9,296 bases of DNA from Lachnospiraceae bacterium UBA3386 (GCA_002358875.1 DEPS01000108.1:1-9296), one strand, 5' to 3'. Positions 1 to 6,061 are shown, numbered from the stretch's first letter. Notes: a model not told the origin generated them from the letters alone. A program made the numbers and translations.

Positions 1-686
1 GGATTTAATCCGCTGCGCCCGGCGTAAATCGCGCCCTGACGGTCGGTCATGATCACGTTTTTCAATCCCATTGCCATGAGCAGGCGGATGATCGCGATGC
101 CTGCAGCTCCGGCGCCGGATGTGACGATCTTTACGTCCTCCAGTTTTTTGCCGACGACCTTTAACGCATTCATCAGACCGGCGAGCACGATCACAGCTGT
201 TCCGTGCTGGTCATCGTGAAAGATGGGAATGTCGCAGCGCTCCTTGAGCTTTTTTTCGATCTCAAAGCAGCGGGGGGCGGAGATATCCTCCAGATTTACG
301 CCGCCGAATGATCCGGCCAGAAGGGCAACGGTCTCGACGATCGTGTCCACATCCTTTGAGCGGATGCAGAGAGGCACTGCGTCCACGCCGCCAAAGGCCT
401 TGAAGAGGACACATTTTCCTTCCATTACCGGCATTCCCGCCTCGGGGCCGATATCGCCAAGTCCCAGGACTGCCGTGCCATCCGTCACGACGGCAACAGT
501 ATTCCATCTGCGCGTATATTCATACGATTTATTGATATCCTTCTGGATCTCCAGGCAGGGCGCCGCGACGCCGGGTGTGTAGGCGATGCTCAGCGCTTCC
601 GCTGAGTCCACGGTCACACGCAGCCCGGTCTCGATCTTACCCTTCCATTCACCATGCTTTTCCAGAGCCACTTTTGTGTAGTCCAT
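1..686 (-). CDS. NAD(P)-dependent malic enzyme, C-terminus cut by window edge
   Basis: Oxidative decarboxylation of malate to pyruvate and CO2 with NAD(P) reduction; cytoplasmic. The frame is open from an ATG at 686-684 to base 1, giving 228 residues of a protein that in the short bacterial form is about 390 long. Visible motifs: AYTPGVAAPC (35-44, with the catalytic-type Tyr36), VVTDGTAVLGLGDIGPEAG (66-84), MPVMEGK with Lys91 (85-91), NLEDISAP (131-138) and IFHDDQHGTA (155-164), which supply the acidic metal ligands, and the dinucleotide-binding glycine motif SGAGAAG (190-196). The start is supported by an AGGAGG on the minus strand (plus 691-696), 4 bases before the ATG. A 24-bp palindrome lies 34 bp upstream of the start. 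NAD versus NADP preference cannot be judged. Its link to the sugar locus, if any, is only general central metabolism. Confidence 0.95.
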   Translation of the reverse strand, partial: MDYTKVALEKHGEWKGKIETGLRVTVDSAEALSIAYTPGVAAPCLEIQKDINKSYEYTRRWNTVAVVTDGTAVLGLGDIGPEAGMPVMEGKCVLFKAFGGVDAVPLCIRSKDVDTIVETVALLAGSFGGVNLEDISAPRCFEIEKKLKERCDIPIFHDDQHGTAVIVLAGLMNALKVVGKKLEDVKIVTSGAGAAGIAIIRLLMAMGLKNVIMTDRQGAIYAGRSGLN

Positions 687-720
687 ATAACCTCCTGACA
701 GCTGTTTATGTATATAAGAT

Positions 721-744
721 CCTGTCGCAGCCGGCTGCGACAGG
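721..744. repeat. Perfect 24-bp GC-rich palindrome upstream of malic enzyme
   Basis: The left half CCTGTCGCAGCC is followed directly by its exact reverse complement GGCTGCGACAGG, with no mismatch and no spacer. It lies in the 5' region of the malic enzyme gene. Neither side has a following T-run, so it is not an ordinary intrinsic terminator. It could be a binding site for a dimeric regulator, a leader hairpin, or a REP-like repeat. The rest of the 687-949 gap shows no convincing gene or promoter. Confidence 0.6.
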
Positions 745-949
745 GCCTGATCGGAAATAGTTTTATCACAGTAGCATAATTGGACAGATACCGCAAGTTT
801 TATTCCGATGATGTTACAAAAATGGGTGTGCATGTGGAATGGAGCAGCTGGGAAAAATGAAAACAGCAGGGTCAAATCCTCCCGTGCGCTCAGGCTCAGA
901 GTAGAGGATGAATCCGGAAATTTTTCGATCGAATCCAAAAAGCAGCATG

Positions 950-1591
950 TCACTCTGAAAGGATTTCCAGTTTTTTCAGGAAGCTGCGGAGGACTTCCTC
1001 TGTGTCCCCTTCCCACGAAGGAGTGCGGACTGTTTCCACGCAGACGGCGGCGGAGCCTGAGGAGACAAAGGCGGAAGCTCCTCCGGTGTAGGGGTTGGCA
1101 TCATCCTCAATGGAATAGGTGAGGATATGGCAGTCCGACGGCGCCGCGGGATCCGTTCCGATCCCGGCAGTACTTTCCTCCTGGATGTCATAATTCTGCT
1201 GTGCGGCTGCGAGCCATCCGGCTGCCCGGGAGGCTGCGTCTTCCGCATCGGTCCCCTCATAGACGATCATATAGATCTGGGCGTCATAGAGCTTAGCTTC
1301 CTTGCCTTCGCTGTTGGTATAGTCAGTCGCTGTGCCTGCGGTCCAGGTGGCATAGAAATATCCGCTTGCCGTCAGGGCTTCGTTGTATTCATTCAGTACG
1401 AAACCATCGATCTCGGATGGAGCTGTCACGAAAGAGCCGACCGGAATCTGACCCTGCGCGTCCGACTGAGGGATTGCTTTCAGGGAGGTGTCGGCGGCAG
1501 AGGAGGATGAAGAACCTGCCCTGGAAGAGCAGCCGCTCAGCACAAATGCGAGGACCAGAAGCATAAGTGACAGACGGGGAGAAAAACGCAT
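950..1591 (-). CDS. Small secreted lipoprotein of unknown function
   Basis: A 213-residue protein with a clear lipoprotein signal: basic start (MRFSPR), hydrophobic stretch 8-18 and lipobox LSGC with the modified Cys at 21, followed by a Ser/Ala-rich linker (22-35). It should be anchored on the outer face of the cytoplasmic membrane. The mature part is acidic and rich in Ala, Ser, Tyr and Thr, with a motif region SEIDGFVLNEYNEAL near 58-72 and a C-terminal segment (SFLKKLEILSE). I recognise no enzyme motif and no family. The start is supported by AAAGGAG on the minus strand (plus 1601-1607), about 9 bases from the ATG. It follows the membrane protein gene on the same strand after a 122-bp gap, so joint transcription is possible but not shown. 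No clear terminator was found after it. Confidence 0.75.
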   Translation of the reverse strand: MRFSPRLSLMLLVLAFVLSGCSSRAGSSSSSAADTSLKAIPQSDAQGQIPVGSFVTAPSEIDGFVLNEYNEALTASGYFYATWTAGTATDYTNSEGKEAKLYDAQIYMIVYEGTDAEDAASRAAGWLAAAQQNYDIQEESTAGIGTDPAAPSDCHILTYSIEDDANPYTGGASAFVSSGSAAVCVETVRTPSWEGDTEEVLRSFLKKLEILSE

Positions 1592-1607
1592 CTCAAAAAT
1601 CTCCTTT

Positions 1608-1640
1608 AAAAAATGTGCAAAAATGTGTTAAAAAATGATT
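1608..1640. repeat. Three 11-bp A-rich tandem units
   Basis: Units AAAAAATGTGC (1608-1618), AAAAATGTGTT (1619-1629) and AAAAAATGATT (1630-1640) follow each other without gaps. They sit in the presumed 5' leader of the lipoprotein gene, just upstream of its ribosome-binding site. The near 11-bp period places A-tracts in helical phase, so local DNA bending is possible; no function is established. Confidence 0.4.
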
Positions 1641-1713
1641 TCCGCGGAGCAAGGACTGTTCCGTGTTTTACCTTATTAGTAATGACGGGCAGCTTTCAGT
1701 TTCGAAAGCCGGA

Positions 1714-2355
1714 TCACTGGTGCTTCAGCCCGGCGGCTGCGGTCAAGGCTTTCCAGAAGGCGTCGAGGTCTTCCGGATATCTGCAGGTCCTGTCGGTATA
1801 AAAACAGCGGCGCCCGACCTGGAGCCTGCCGAGGGCCAAAAGGTCTCCCTCGGCCGTGACCCCGGACAGATCCAGGGTGAGGTCAGAAAGGGGCACAACC
1901 TTGTTTTCCACTGTGTAGTCAGTCGGTTTGGGACAGCTTCCGTCCGCTTCTGCCAGGATCTGCCAGTCAAGCTGGACGGCGGCCGGATCCTCCATTAGAA
2001 AGATGTAGCTCTCGCAGTCGTTGATGTCCCCGGCAAGGGCAATCTCCGCCGCTGCGGCCGACTGCTGCGCTTCCGTCGTGGAGTCTTCTCCGGCCGAGAG
2101 GTATACATGGACGGAAACCTTCACCGTGCTGTCGTGATTGTAGTCTCCGGCATATGAGGCAAGCCCGTCCTCAAGGATCTGTACAGTCTCTGCGGAGAGC
2201 GGCTGTCTGCCGATATAAGCCGCCTGCAGGTCCGCCTTTTTTTCAAATATCCCGAGTATATTCCCGGCCCAGCGCACGAGAACGGCTGTGATGATCACGG
2301 CGGCGGCAAGATACCATTTGTAATAATAAAACCAGTTGCCGATCTTTTTTTTCAT
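1714..2355 (-). CDS. Single-pass membrane protein of unknown function (YYYKWY N-terminus)
   Basis: The reading frame is open from 2418, but the best start is the internal ATG at 2355-2353, giving 213 residues: it is preceded by GAGG with a 5-base spacer (minus strand, plus 2356-2364) and produces the natural N-terminus MKKKIGNWFYYYKWY. One hydrophobic helix follows at about residues 16-34, then an acidic, probably extracytoplasmic domain with SAETVQILEDGLASYAGDY near 54-72 and a DYNHD segment. The aromatic YYYKWY start before a single helix is, from memory, common among uncharacterised Lachnospiraceae membrane proteins; no function is known to me. It lies between the LacI gene and the lipoprotein gene on the same strand. 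A short hairpin (AATGC/GCATT, 2365-2378) is immediately upstream of its ribosome-binding site. Confidence 0.72.
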   Translation of the reverse strand: MKKKIGNWFYYYKWYLAAAVIITAVLVRWAGNILGIFEKKADLQAAYIGRQPLSAETVQILEDGLASYAGDYNHDSTVKVSVHVYLSAGEDSTTEAQQSAAAAEIALAGDINDCESYIFLMEDPAAVQLDWQILAEADGSCPKPTDYTVENKVVPLSDLTLDLSGVTAEGDLLALGRLQVGRRCFYTDRTCRYPEDLDAFWKALTAAAGLKHQ

Positions 2356-2398
2356 CCTTACCTCAATGCTGAAGCATTTTTCTAAAACTATACACTGC

Positions 2399-2418
2399 GC
2401 CGCATGCCGGTGCGGCAT
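2399..2418. repeat. Overlapping GC-rich inverted repeats
   Basis: GCCGCA (2399-2404) pairs with TGCGGC (2411-2416), and in an alternative fold ATGCCG (2404-2409) pairs with CGGCAT (2413-2418). It lies in the leader region of the YYYKWY membrane protein gene. It resembles the GCGGCATGCCGC core at 3539-3554, which suggests a recurrent palindromic word in this genome, but two instances are weak evidence. Confidence 0.3.
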
Positions 2419-2426
2419 CCTGAGAC

Positions 2427-2464
2427 GTTTTCGCGAAGGCGAAAGTTTTCGCGAAGGCGAAAAC
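2427..2464. repeat. Tandem 18-bp hairpin-forming repeat after the LacI gene
   Basis: GTTTTCGCGAAGGCGAAA occurs twice in immediate succession (2427-2444 and 2445-2462). Each copy folds on itself; the second with its flank makes a perfect 8-bp stem GTTTTCGC/GCGAAAAC around a 4-base loop (2445-2464). On the minus strand this hairpin lies about 30 bases beyond the LacI stop codon and is followed by a short TTTC only, so it may slow or end transcription or protect the mRNA end, but it is not a canonical terminator. Confidence 0.55.
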
Positions 2465-2496
2465 GGCGATGGGATCAGGCAGTTTGGACCGCATTT

Positions 2497-3516
2497 TTAT
2501 TTTGAAACATGCAGGTAGCTCACCGGCGGGGAATCCTTTGTGGTACCGCCGGGGGCGTAGGAGACCGGAAGGCATGAGAGCTGGGGGCGGAAGCGGCTCT
2601 GGTCCTGAGTGACGAACTCGACGCAGACCTCCGCGATCTCCGGGACAGGCTGGACGATGGTGGAACAGGTGTATTCCTTGTATCCGAAGTGGCGGGTGCC
2701 GTCATAGCCGATGATCTGGACGTCTTCGGGGACGGAAAGCCCCATTTCCTGCAGCATGATCCTGACTTCGTGTGCCAGCTTGTCCGTCACGCAGAAGAGA
2801 CCGTCATAATCCAGCTTTCCTTCATGGAAGTGTTCCAGAAGAAAATCACCGAAGACAGAGACGGGAACGCCGTCGTCGACCATTTTGATATCGTAAGGCA
2901 GATTTCGCAGAGCGCATCCGTTCTCGAACCCTGCCTTTCTTTTGTTGGGTTCGTTTTTGAGGCCGGATCCCTGGCGGAGAAAAGCGACTTTTGTACATCC
3001 CAGATCCGCCAGCTTCTCCGCGGCGATCTGTCCGCCCATAAAATTATCGGAGGAGACACAGGGAATGTTGGAGTCGAAGGACCGGTCGACGGAGACAAAG
3101 GGTACATCCGGAGGAATCTTCAGATCCGGGTTATATGTCAGGCCGATGATCCCGTCCACCTTATTCTGGTGGGCCATTTCCACATATTCCTGTTCCCTGC
3201 CCGGATCAAAATCACTGCAGCACAGAAGCATCCTGTAATTGTGCTGATAGAGGGACTTGTTCAGGTAAAATGCCAGAGACCCGTAGAAGGGATGGAATGT
3301 GCTGGGGAGAATGACGGCGATCGTATTTGTCCGGCTGGCCTTGAGCCCCTGTGCGTAGCTGTTTACGCGGTAATTGAGCCTGCGGATCGCCTCCTGGACT
3401 TTCCTTTCATAGTCCTCGCCGACGGGTTTTCCGTTGACGACCTTGGAAACAGTTCCCAGTGCCACGCCTGCTTCCCTGGCGACGTCTTTCATAGTGGGGT
3501 TTGTTCCTGTTTTCAT
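2497..3516 (-). CDS. LacI-family transcriptional regulator (SusR-like)
   Basis: A full-length 339-residue LacI/GalR repressor. The N-terminal helix-turn-helix spans about residues 8-30 (TMKDVAREAGVALGTVSKVV, then NGK), followed by the hinge helix with RVNSYAQGLK (50-59), whose Leu58 is the usual minor-groove lever. The remainder is a periplasmic-binding-protein-like effector domain, with SVDR (142-145), VSSDNFMGGQIA (154-165), GIIG (122-125) and QIIGYDG (267-273). The residue pair that contacts DNA in LacI (Tyr17-Gln18) is Leu20-Gly21 here. It is divergent from the fructoside uptake operon, the position SusR holds in the pneumococcal sus locus, so sucrose, fructose or a phosphorylated derivative is the inferred effector. 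Start: ATG at 3516 with GGAGAGG on the minus strand upstream. A consensus promoter (3571-3599) overlaps an operator-like half-site, so autoregulation is plausible. Confidence 0.96.
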   Translation of the reverse strand: MKTGTNPTMKDVAREAGVALGTVSKVVNGKPVGEDYERKVQEAIRRLNYRVNSYAQGLKASRTNTIAVILPSTFHPFYGSLAFYLNKSLYQHNYRMLLCCSDFDPGREQEYVEMAHQNKVDGIIGLTYNPDLKIPPDVPFVSVDRSFDSNIPCVSSDNFMGGQIAAEKLADLGCTKVAFLRQGSGLKNEPNKRKAGFENGCALRNLPYDIKMVDDGVPVSVFGDFLLEHFHEGKLDYDGLFCVTDKLAHEVRIMLQEMGLSVPEDVQIIGYDGTRHFGYKEYTCSTIVQPVPEIAEVCVEFVTQDQSRFRPQLSCLPVSYAPGGTTKDSPPVSYLHVSK

Positions 3517-3538
3517 ATTGATACCTCTCCGACTTTGG

Positions 3539-3554
3539 CTGCGGCATGCCGCAG
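3539..3554. repeat. Perfect 16-bp palindrome in the LacI gene leader
   Basis: CTGCGGCATGCCGCAG is exactly self-complementary. It lies between the inferred transcription start of the regulator (about 3563) and its ATG, so it would be transcribed and could form a small hairpin upstream of the ribosome-binding site, or bind a dimeric protein as a roadblock. Confidence 0.45.
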
Positions 3555-3570
3555 AATGATTCTAATGAAA

Positions 3571-3599
3571 ATTATACGTGAAAGCTTGGCGGATGTCAA
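3571..3599 (-). promoter_or_regulatory. Perfect consensus sigma-A promoter for the LacI-family gene
   Basis: Read on the minus strand: TTGACA (plus 3594-3599), a 17-base spacer, then TATAAT (plus 3571-3576). Both hexamers match consensus exactly and the spacing is optimal. The inferred start near 3563 leaves a leader of about 47 bases. The spacer contains GCTTTCACG, resembling the operator half-sites across the same intergenic region. Confidence 0.85.
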
Positions 3600-3612
3600 T
3601 GGGGTAATTTCA

Positions 3613-3624
3613 TGAAACGATTCA
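3613..3624. promoter_or_regulatory. Candidate LacI-type operator O1
   Basis: TGAAACGATTCA has the central CG and near two-fold symmetry (5 of 6 base pairs symmetric) typical of LacI-family operators. On the opposite strand the site at 3745-3756 reads TGAAACGATACA, differing at one base. O1 lies between the two divergent promoters, just upstream of the regulator -35. Confidence 0.55.
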
Positions 3625-3661
3625 CATTTGTCATAGTTCACAATTTCACGAAACCAATTTT

Positions 3662-3731
3662 GGTAAAAAGGTAAAAAAGAAAAAAGTGGTAAAAATCAGT
3701 CTTTACAAGCAGAAAAAAGCAGTGTTATAGT
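3662..3731 (+). promoter_or_regulatory. Sigma-A promoter of the sugar-uptake operon with upstream A-tracts
   Basis: TTTACA (3702-3707) is followed after 17 bases by TTATAG (3725-3730), or after 18 bases by TATAGT (3726-3731). Upstream, GGTAAAAA occurs three times (3662, 3670, 3688) with further A-runs, resembling an UP element or bent DNA. The inferred start is about 3737, giving a leader of roughly 185 bases before permease 1. Confidence 0.7.
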
Positions 3732-3744
3732 GAAAAACACAAGA

Positions 3745-3766
3745 TGTATCGTTTCACGCGCGAAAC
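3745..3766. promoter_or_regulatory. Candidate LacI-type operator O2, just downstream of the operon start
   Basis: TGTATCGTTTCA (3745-3756) is the reverse complement of TGAAACGATACA, an 11 of 12 match to O1. It overlaps a second, nearly symmetric 16-bp element GTTTCACGCGCGAAAC (3751-3766; 14 of 16 positions symmetric). Its place, starting about 8 bases after the inferred transcription start, is typical for repression by blocking polymerase. Confidence 0.6.
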
Positions 3767-3843
3767 TACAGCTGGTAACAAGTAATGAAAAGAGCTAAGG
3801 GTGCTCATGAACTGAGGGCTACCGCTGATTGTTCGAAAGGTCA

Positions 3844-3855
3844 TGAAAAGTTTCA
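3844..3855. promoter_or_regulatory. Candidate LacI-type operator O3 in the operon leader
   Basis: TGAAAAGTTTCA is symmetric at five of six pairs and differs from the O1/O2 pattern mainly in having AG in place of the central CG, which weakens the case. It sits in the transcribed leader. A related half-site TTTCACGTAA occurs at 3883-3892 and a 10-bp palindrome GTTCATGAAC at 3893-3902, right before the ribosome-binding site of permease 1. Confidence 0.4.
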
Positions 3856-3922
3856 CGAATATGATGAAAAATTACTCCGCTCTTTCACGTAAGTTCATGA
3901 ACAGGAGGTCATCACTGAGAAA

Positions 3923-4870
3923 ATGAGCAAAGTGAAAACAACCTCTGCGGCAGTGCCTGTCCCCGCAAAGCCTGCGAAGTCTCTGGGCGACAGCCTCCGC
4001 GATAACTGGCAGCTGTACGTGATGCTGCTGGTTCCGGTCCTTCTGACTGTGATCTATAAATATGTGCCCATGTACGGCATCCAGATCGCTTTCAGAGACT
4101 ACAAGGCCAGCAGAGGGATCATGGGAAGCAGCTGGGTGGGACTGAAATGGTTTCAGAGGTTTTTCGGCTCGCCGAACTGCGTGCGGATGATCCGCAACAC
4201 CTTCACCCTGAGTCTTTTCAGCCTGCTGTGGAGTTTCCCGATCCCGGTCATTTTGGCGCTGCTCCTGAACCAGCTCCGGTTCAAGAAGCTCAAGACAGCT
4301 GTCCAGACGATCCTTTATGCGCCCCACTTTATTTCGACCATGGTCGTCTGCGGTATGCTGCGCATCTTCCTGAGCCCGTCCGGAGGTCTCATCAACCTGA
4401 TCGCGGGCACGCAGCTGGATTTCCTCTCCATGCCGGGAGCTTTCCGTACAATCTATATTGCGTCCGGAATCTGGCAGGACGCAGGCTGGGGCATCATCGT
4501 CTACATGGCGACCCTCGCCGGAATCGATTCCTCCCATTATGAGGCGGCAAAGATCGACGGCGCGTCCATGTTCCAGAGGATCCGCTACATCGATTTCCCG
4601 GAGCTTCTGCCCACCATCGTCCTGATGCTGATCATGGCGGCGGGCGGCCTGATGAATATCGGCTTCGAGAAGGTCTGGCTCCTGCAGACAGATCTGAACA
4701 AGGTCACCAGCGATGTGATCGCGGTTTACGTCTATCAGCAGGGTATCGAAAACGCAAAATACAGTTACGCGACAGCAGTTGGTCTCTTCAACACGGTAGT
4801 CAACATCGTTCTGCTGATCATAGTCAACAAGATCGCCAGCCGGATCTCGGAAGACGTAAGTTTTGTGTAA
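3923..4870 (+). CDS. Sugar ABC transporter permease 1 (LplB/SusT1-like)
   Basis: One of two membrane subunits of an ABC importer, in the cytoplasmic membrane. It has 315 residues and six predicted helices at about 31-50, 92-116, 127-150, 175-199, 228-246 and 284-303. The cytoplasmic EAA loop that docks the ATPase is clear: EAAKIDGASMFQRIRYIDFP (207-226) with the invariant Gly213. The N-terminal SLRDNWQLYVMLLVP followed by YKYVPMYGIQIAF fits the LplB/YteP permease group, which pairs with large lipoprotein receptors. Its first 20 residues are a Val/Ala/Pro/Lys-rich cytoplasmic tail. The start is ATG 3923, preceded by AGGAGG (3903-3908) at an unusually long 14-base spacing; no better in-frame start exists nearer the site. 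It opens the operon and is followed by permease 2 after 15 bases. The assignment to sucrose or fructo-oligosaccharide comes from synteny with susT1, not from the sequence itself. Confidence 0.95.
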   Translation: MSKVKTTSAAVPVPAKPAKSLGDSLRDNWQLYVMLLVPVLLTVIYKYVPMYGIQIAFRDYKASRGIMGSSWVGLKWFQRFFGSPNCVRMIRNTFTLSLFSLLWSFPIPVILALLLNQLRFKKLKTAVQTILYAPHFISTMVVCGMLRIFLSPSGGLINLIAGTQLDFLSMPGAFRTIYIASGIWQDAGWGIIVYMATLAGIDSSHYEAAKIDGASMFQRIRYIDFPELLPTIVLMLIMAAGGLMNIGFEKVWLLQTDLNKVTSDVIAVYVYQQGIENAKYSYATAVGLFNTVVNIVLLIIVNKIASRISEDVSFV

Positions 4871-4885
4871 AGAAAGGAGGGGCGT

Positions 4886-5794
4886 ATGGGAACCAAATCA
4901 AAAGCGGGGACGCCGGGCGGCCTGTCCGACCGGACCAGCGACATCATTCTCGTCGTGCTGAGTGTGGTCATAGCGTTTATCGTCGCCTATCCCCTGTACT
5001 ACGTGCTGGTGGCGTCTGTCTCCAACCCGTATGACGTGTATGCGGGAAAAACCTTCCTGCTGCCCAGCGGTTTTACGCTGAAGGGCTACACATCGGTCTT
5101 TGCTGACAAAAACCTCTTCACCGGCTTTGTCAACAGCATCAAATACACGGTGATCGGAACTGTCTTCTCTGTCTCGATGCTGTATCTGGCGGCATATCCG
5201 CTGAGCGTACAGAACCTGCCGGGACGGAAATTTCTGAGCATCTTTTTCATTATCACAATGTACTTCAGCGGCGGCCTGATCCCTACTTACCTGGTTGTCA
5301 AACAGACAGGCCTGATCAACAACATGTGGGCCCTGTTCCTTCCCGGCGGCGTGGCGGTCGGAAACATGATCATCGTCCGCAACTTCTTTGAGAACAGTAT
5401 CCCCAAATCACTGATCGAGGCGGCGGAGATCGACGGCGCCAGCAAATGGACCACATTCCTCAAGGTCGTCGTCCCGCTCAGCAAGCCGATCATGGCAGTC
5501 ATGGTCGTCTACAGCATGGTCGCCTACTGGAACGACTGGTTTACGGCATTGATCTACCTTCCGGGACAGGAAAAGGCACCCCTTCCCCTGGTCCTGCGAA
5601 ACGTCCTCATCAAGAGCTCCGTCGCAGCCAGCCAGGCCAGCACGATCTCGGGCGGTTACGCGGAACTGAACAAGCTGACAGAGATGATCAAATTTTCATC
5701 CATCATCGTCGCTGCGGCCCCCATGCTTGTCATCTTCCCCTTTGTTCAGAAGTACTTTGAAAAGGGTATGATGGCCGGCGCCGTTAAAGGGTAA
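4886..5794 (+). CDS. Sugar ABC transporter permease 2 (LplC/YtcP/SusT2-like)
   Basis: The second membrane subunit, expected to form a heterodimer with permease 1. It has 302 residues and six predicted helices at about 18-45, 84-106, 114-138, 146-166, 200-222 and 271-289. The EAA loop is EAAEIDGASKWTTFLKVVVP (178-197) with Gly184. The stretch YWNDWFTALIYL (214-225) and the end QKYFEKGMMAGAVKG are characteristic of the LplC/YtcP group of the MalG-like family. ATG 4886 has an AAAGGAGG (4873-4880) with a 5-base spacer, and the gene begins 15 bases after permease 1, so the two are certainly co-transcribed and translated at matched levels. The next coding gene starts 299 bases downstream across the 5850-6061 structured block. 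Confidence 0.96.
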   Translation: MGTKSKAGTPGGLSDRTSDIILVVLSVVIAFIVAYPLYYVLVASVSNPYDVYAGKTFLLPSGFTLKGYTSVFADKNLFTGFVNSIKYTVIGTVFSVSMLYLAAYPLSVQNLPGRKFLSIFFIITMYFSGGLIPTYLVVKQTGLINNMWALFLPGGVAVGNMIIVRNFFENSIPKSLIEAAEIDGASKWTTFLKVVVPLSKPIMAVMVVYSMVAYWNDWFTALIYLPGQEKAPLPLVLRNVLIKSSVAASQASTISGGYAELNKLTEMIKFSSIIVAAAPMLVIFPFVQKYFEKGMMAGAVKG

Positions 5795-5849
5795 ATAAAG
5801 GAAAAAATTTCTGTAAACTGGGTATTGCTAAAAAACTAAGAGAGGATTA

Positions 5850-6061
5850 GTATGAATAAAACAGCGAGGAAAAGCCGAACGAACATCGTGCCTGCACGAA
5901 TGTTCGAGAGGCCTTGACGAGCGTCACACATGAGCATGAAGAGATTTTTTGCGCAGAAAGCGCAAAAAAGATCGGGAATGCGAATGTGTGGAGCGCTGCG
6001 AGAGCAGCGAACCGCAAGCGGTTCGCGGGACGCGCGAAGCAGCGCGGGGTTTTATTCATAC
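5850..6061. repeat. 212-bp nested inverted-repeat block (MITE-like element or structured RNA)
   Basis: The ends are a perfect 13-bp inverted repeat: GTATGAATAAAAC (5850-5862) and GTTTTATTCATAC (6049-6061). Inside are five further stems: CGAACATCGTG/CACG-A-ATGTTCG with one bulged A (5880-5906); CACACAT-GA-GCAT with ATGC-GA-ATGTGTG (5925-5937 with 5978-5990), a tandem GA/GA internal loop; within it TTTTTTGCGC/GCGCAAAAAA around AGAAA (5945-5969); CGCTGC/GCAGCG capped by GAGA, a GNRA loop (5994-6009), which competes with GCGAACCG/CGGTTCGC (6007-6026); and CGCGC/GCGCG (6031-6046). No transposase is present and no target duplication is obvious. It occupies the leader of the binding-protein gene. 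Whether it is a mobile repeat or a cis-acting RNA cannot be decided from one copy. Confidence 0.6.
5852..5917 (+). CDS. Possible 21-residue leader peptide
   Basis: ATG 5852 follows GAGGA (5842-5846) with a 5-base spacer and reads MNKTARKSRTNI and on to a TGA at 5915-5917. The peptide is strongly basic (three Lys, four Arg). Its start lies inside the left terminal repeat and it translates through the first hairpin, so ribosome movement could alter folding of the block. It may equally be a chance frame; there is no independent support. Confidence 0.2.
   Translation: MNKTARKSRTNIVPARMFERP

Noticed and set aside
808..1122. Plus-strand frame of 104 codons overlapping the lipoprotein gene end
   Set aside because: No ribosome-binding site, Arg-rich C-terminus, and half of it is antisense to the lipoprotein.
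2427..2464. CRISPR-like repeat
   Set aside because: Only two 18-bp units with no spacer between them.
2689..3615. 308-codon plus-strand frame opposite the LacI-family gene
   Set aside because: Antisense shadow of a clear LacI protein; no recognisable motif, and it also crosses the regulator promoter.
3612..3627. CcpA cre box
   Set aside because: The CG dinucleotide is one base out of register with the cre pattern TGNNANCGNNNNCA; a dedicated LacI-family operator explains it better.
3872..4537. 221-codon minus-strand frame opposite permease 1
   Set aside because: Highly charged, Asp/Arg/His/Gln-rich translation expected from reading a membrane protein gene backwards.
5945..5969. Intrinsic terminator
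   Set aside because: The GCGC stem is extended by a T-run on the left and an A-run on the right, so on neither strand is a GC stem followed by unpaired T residues.
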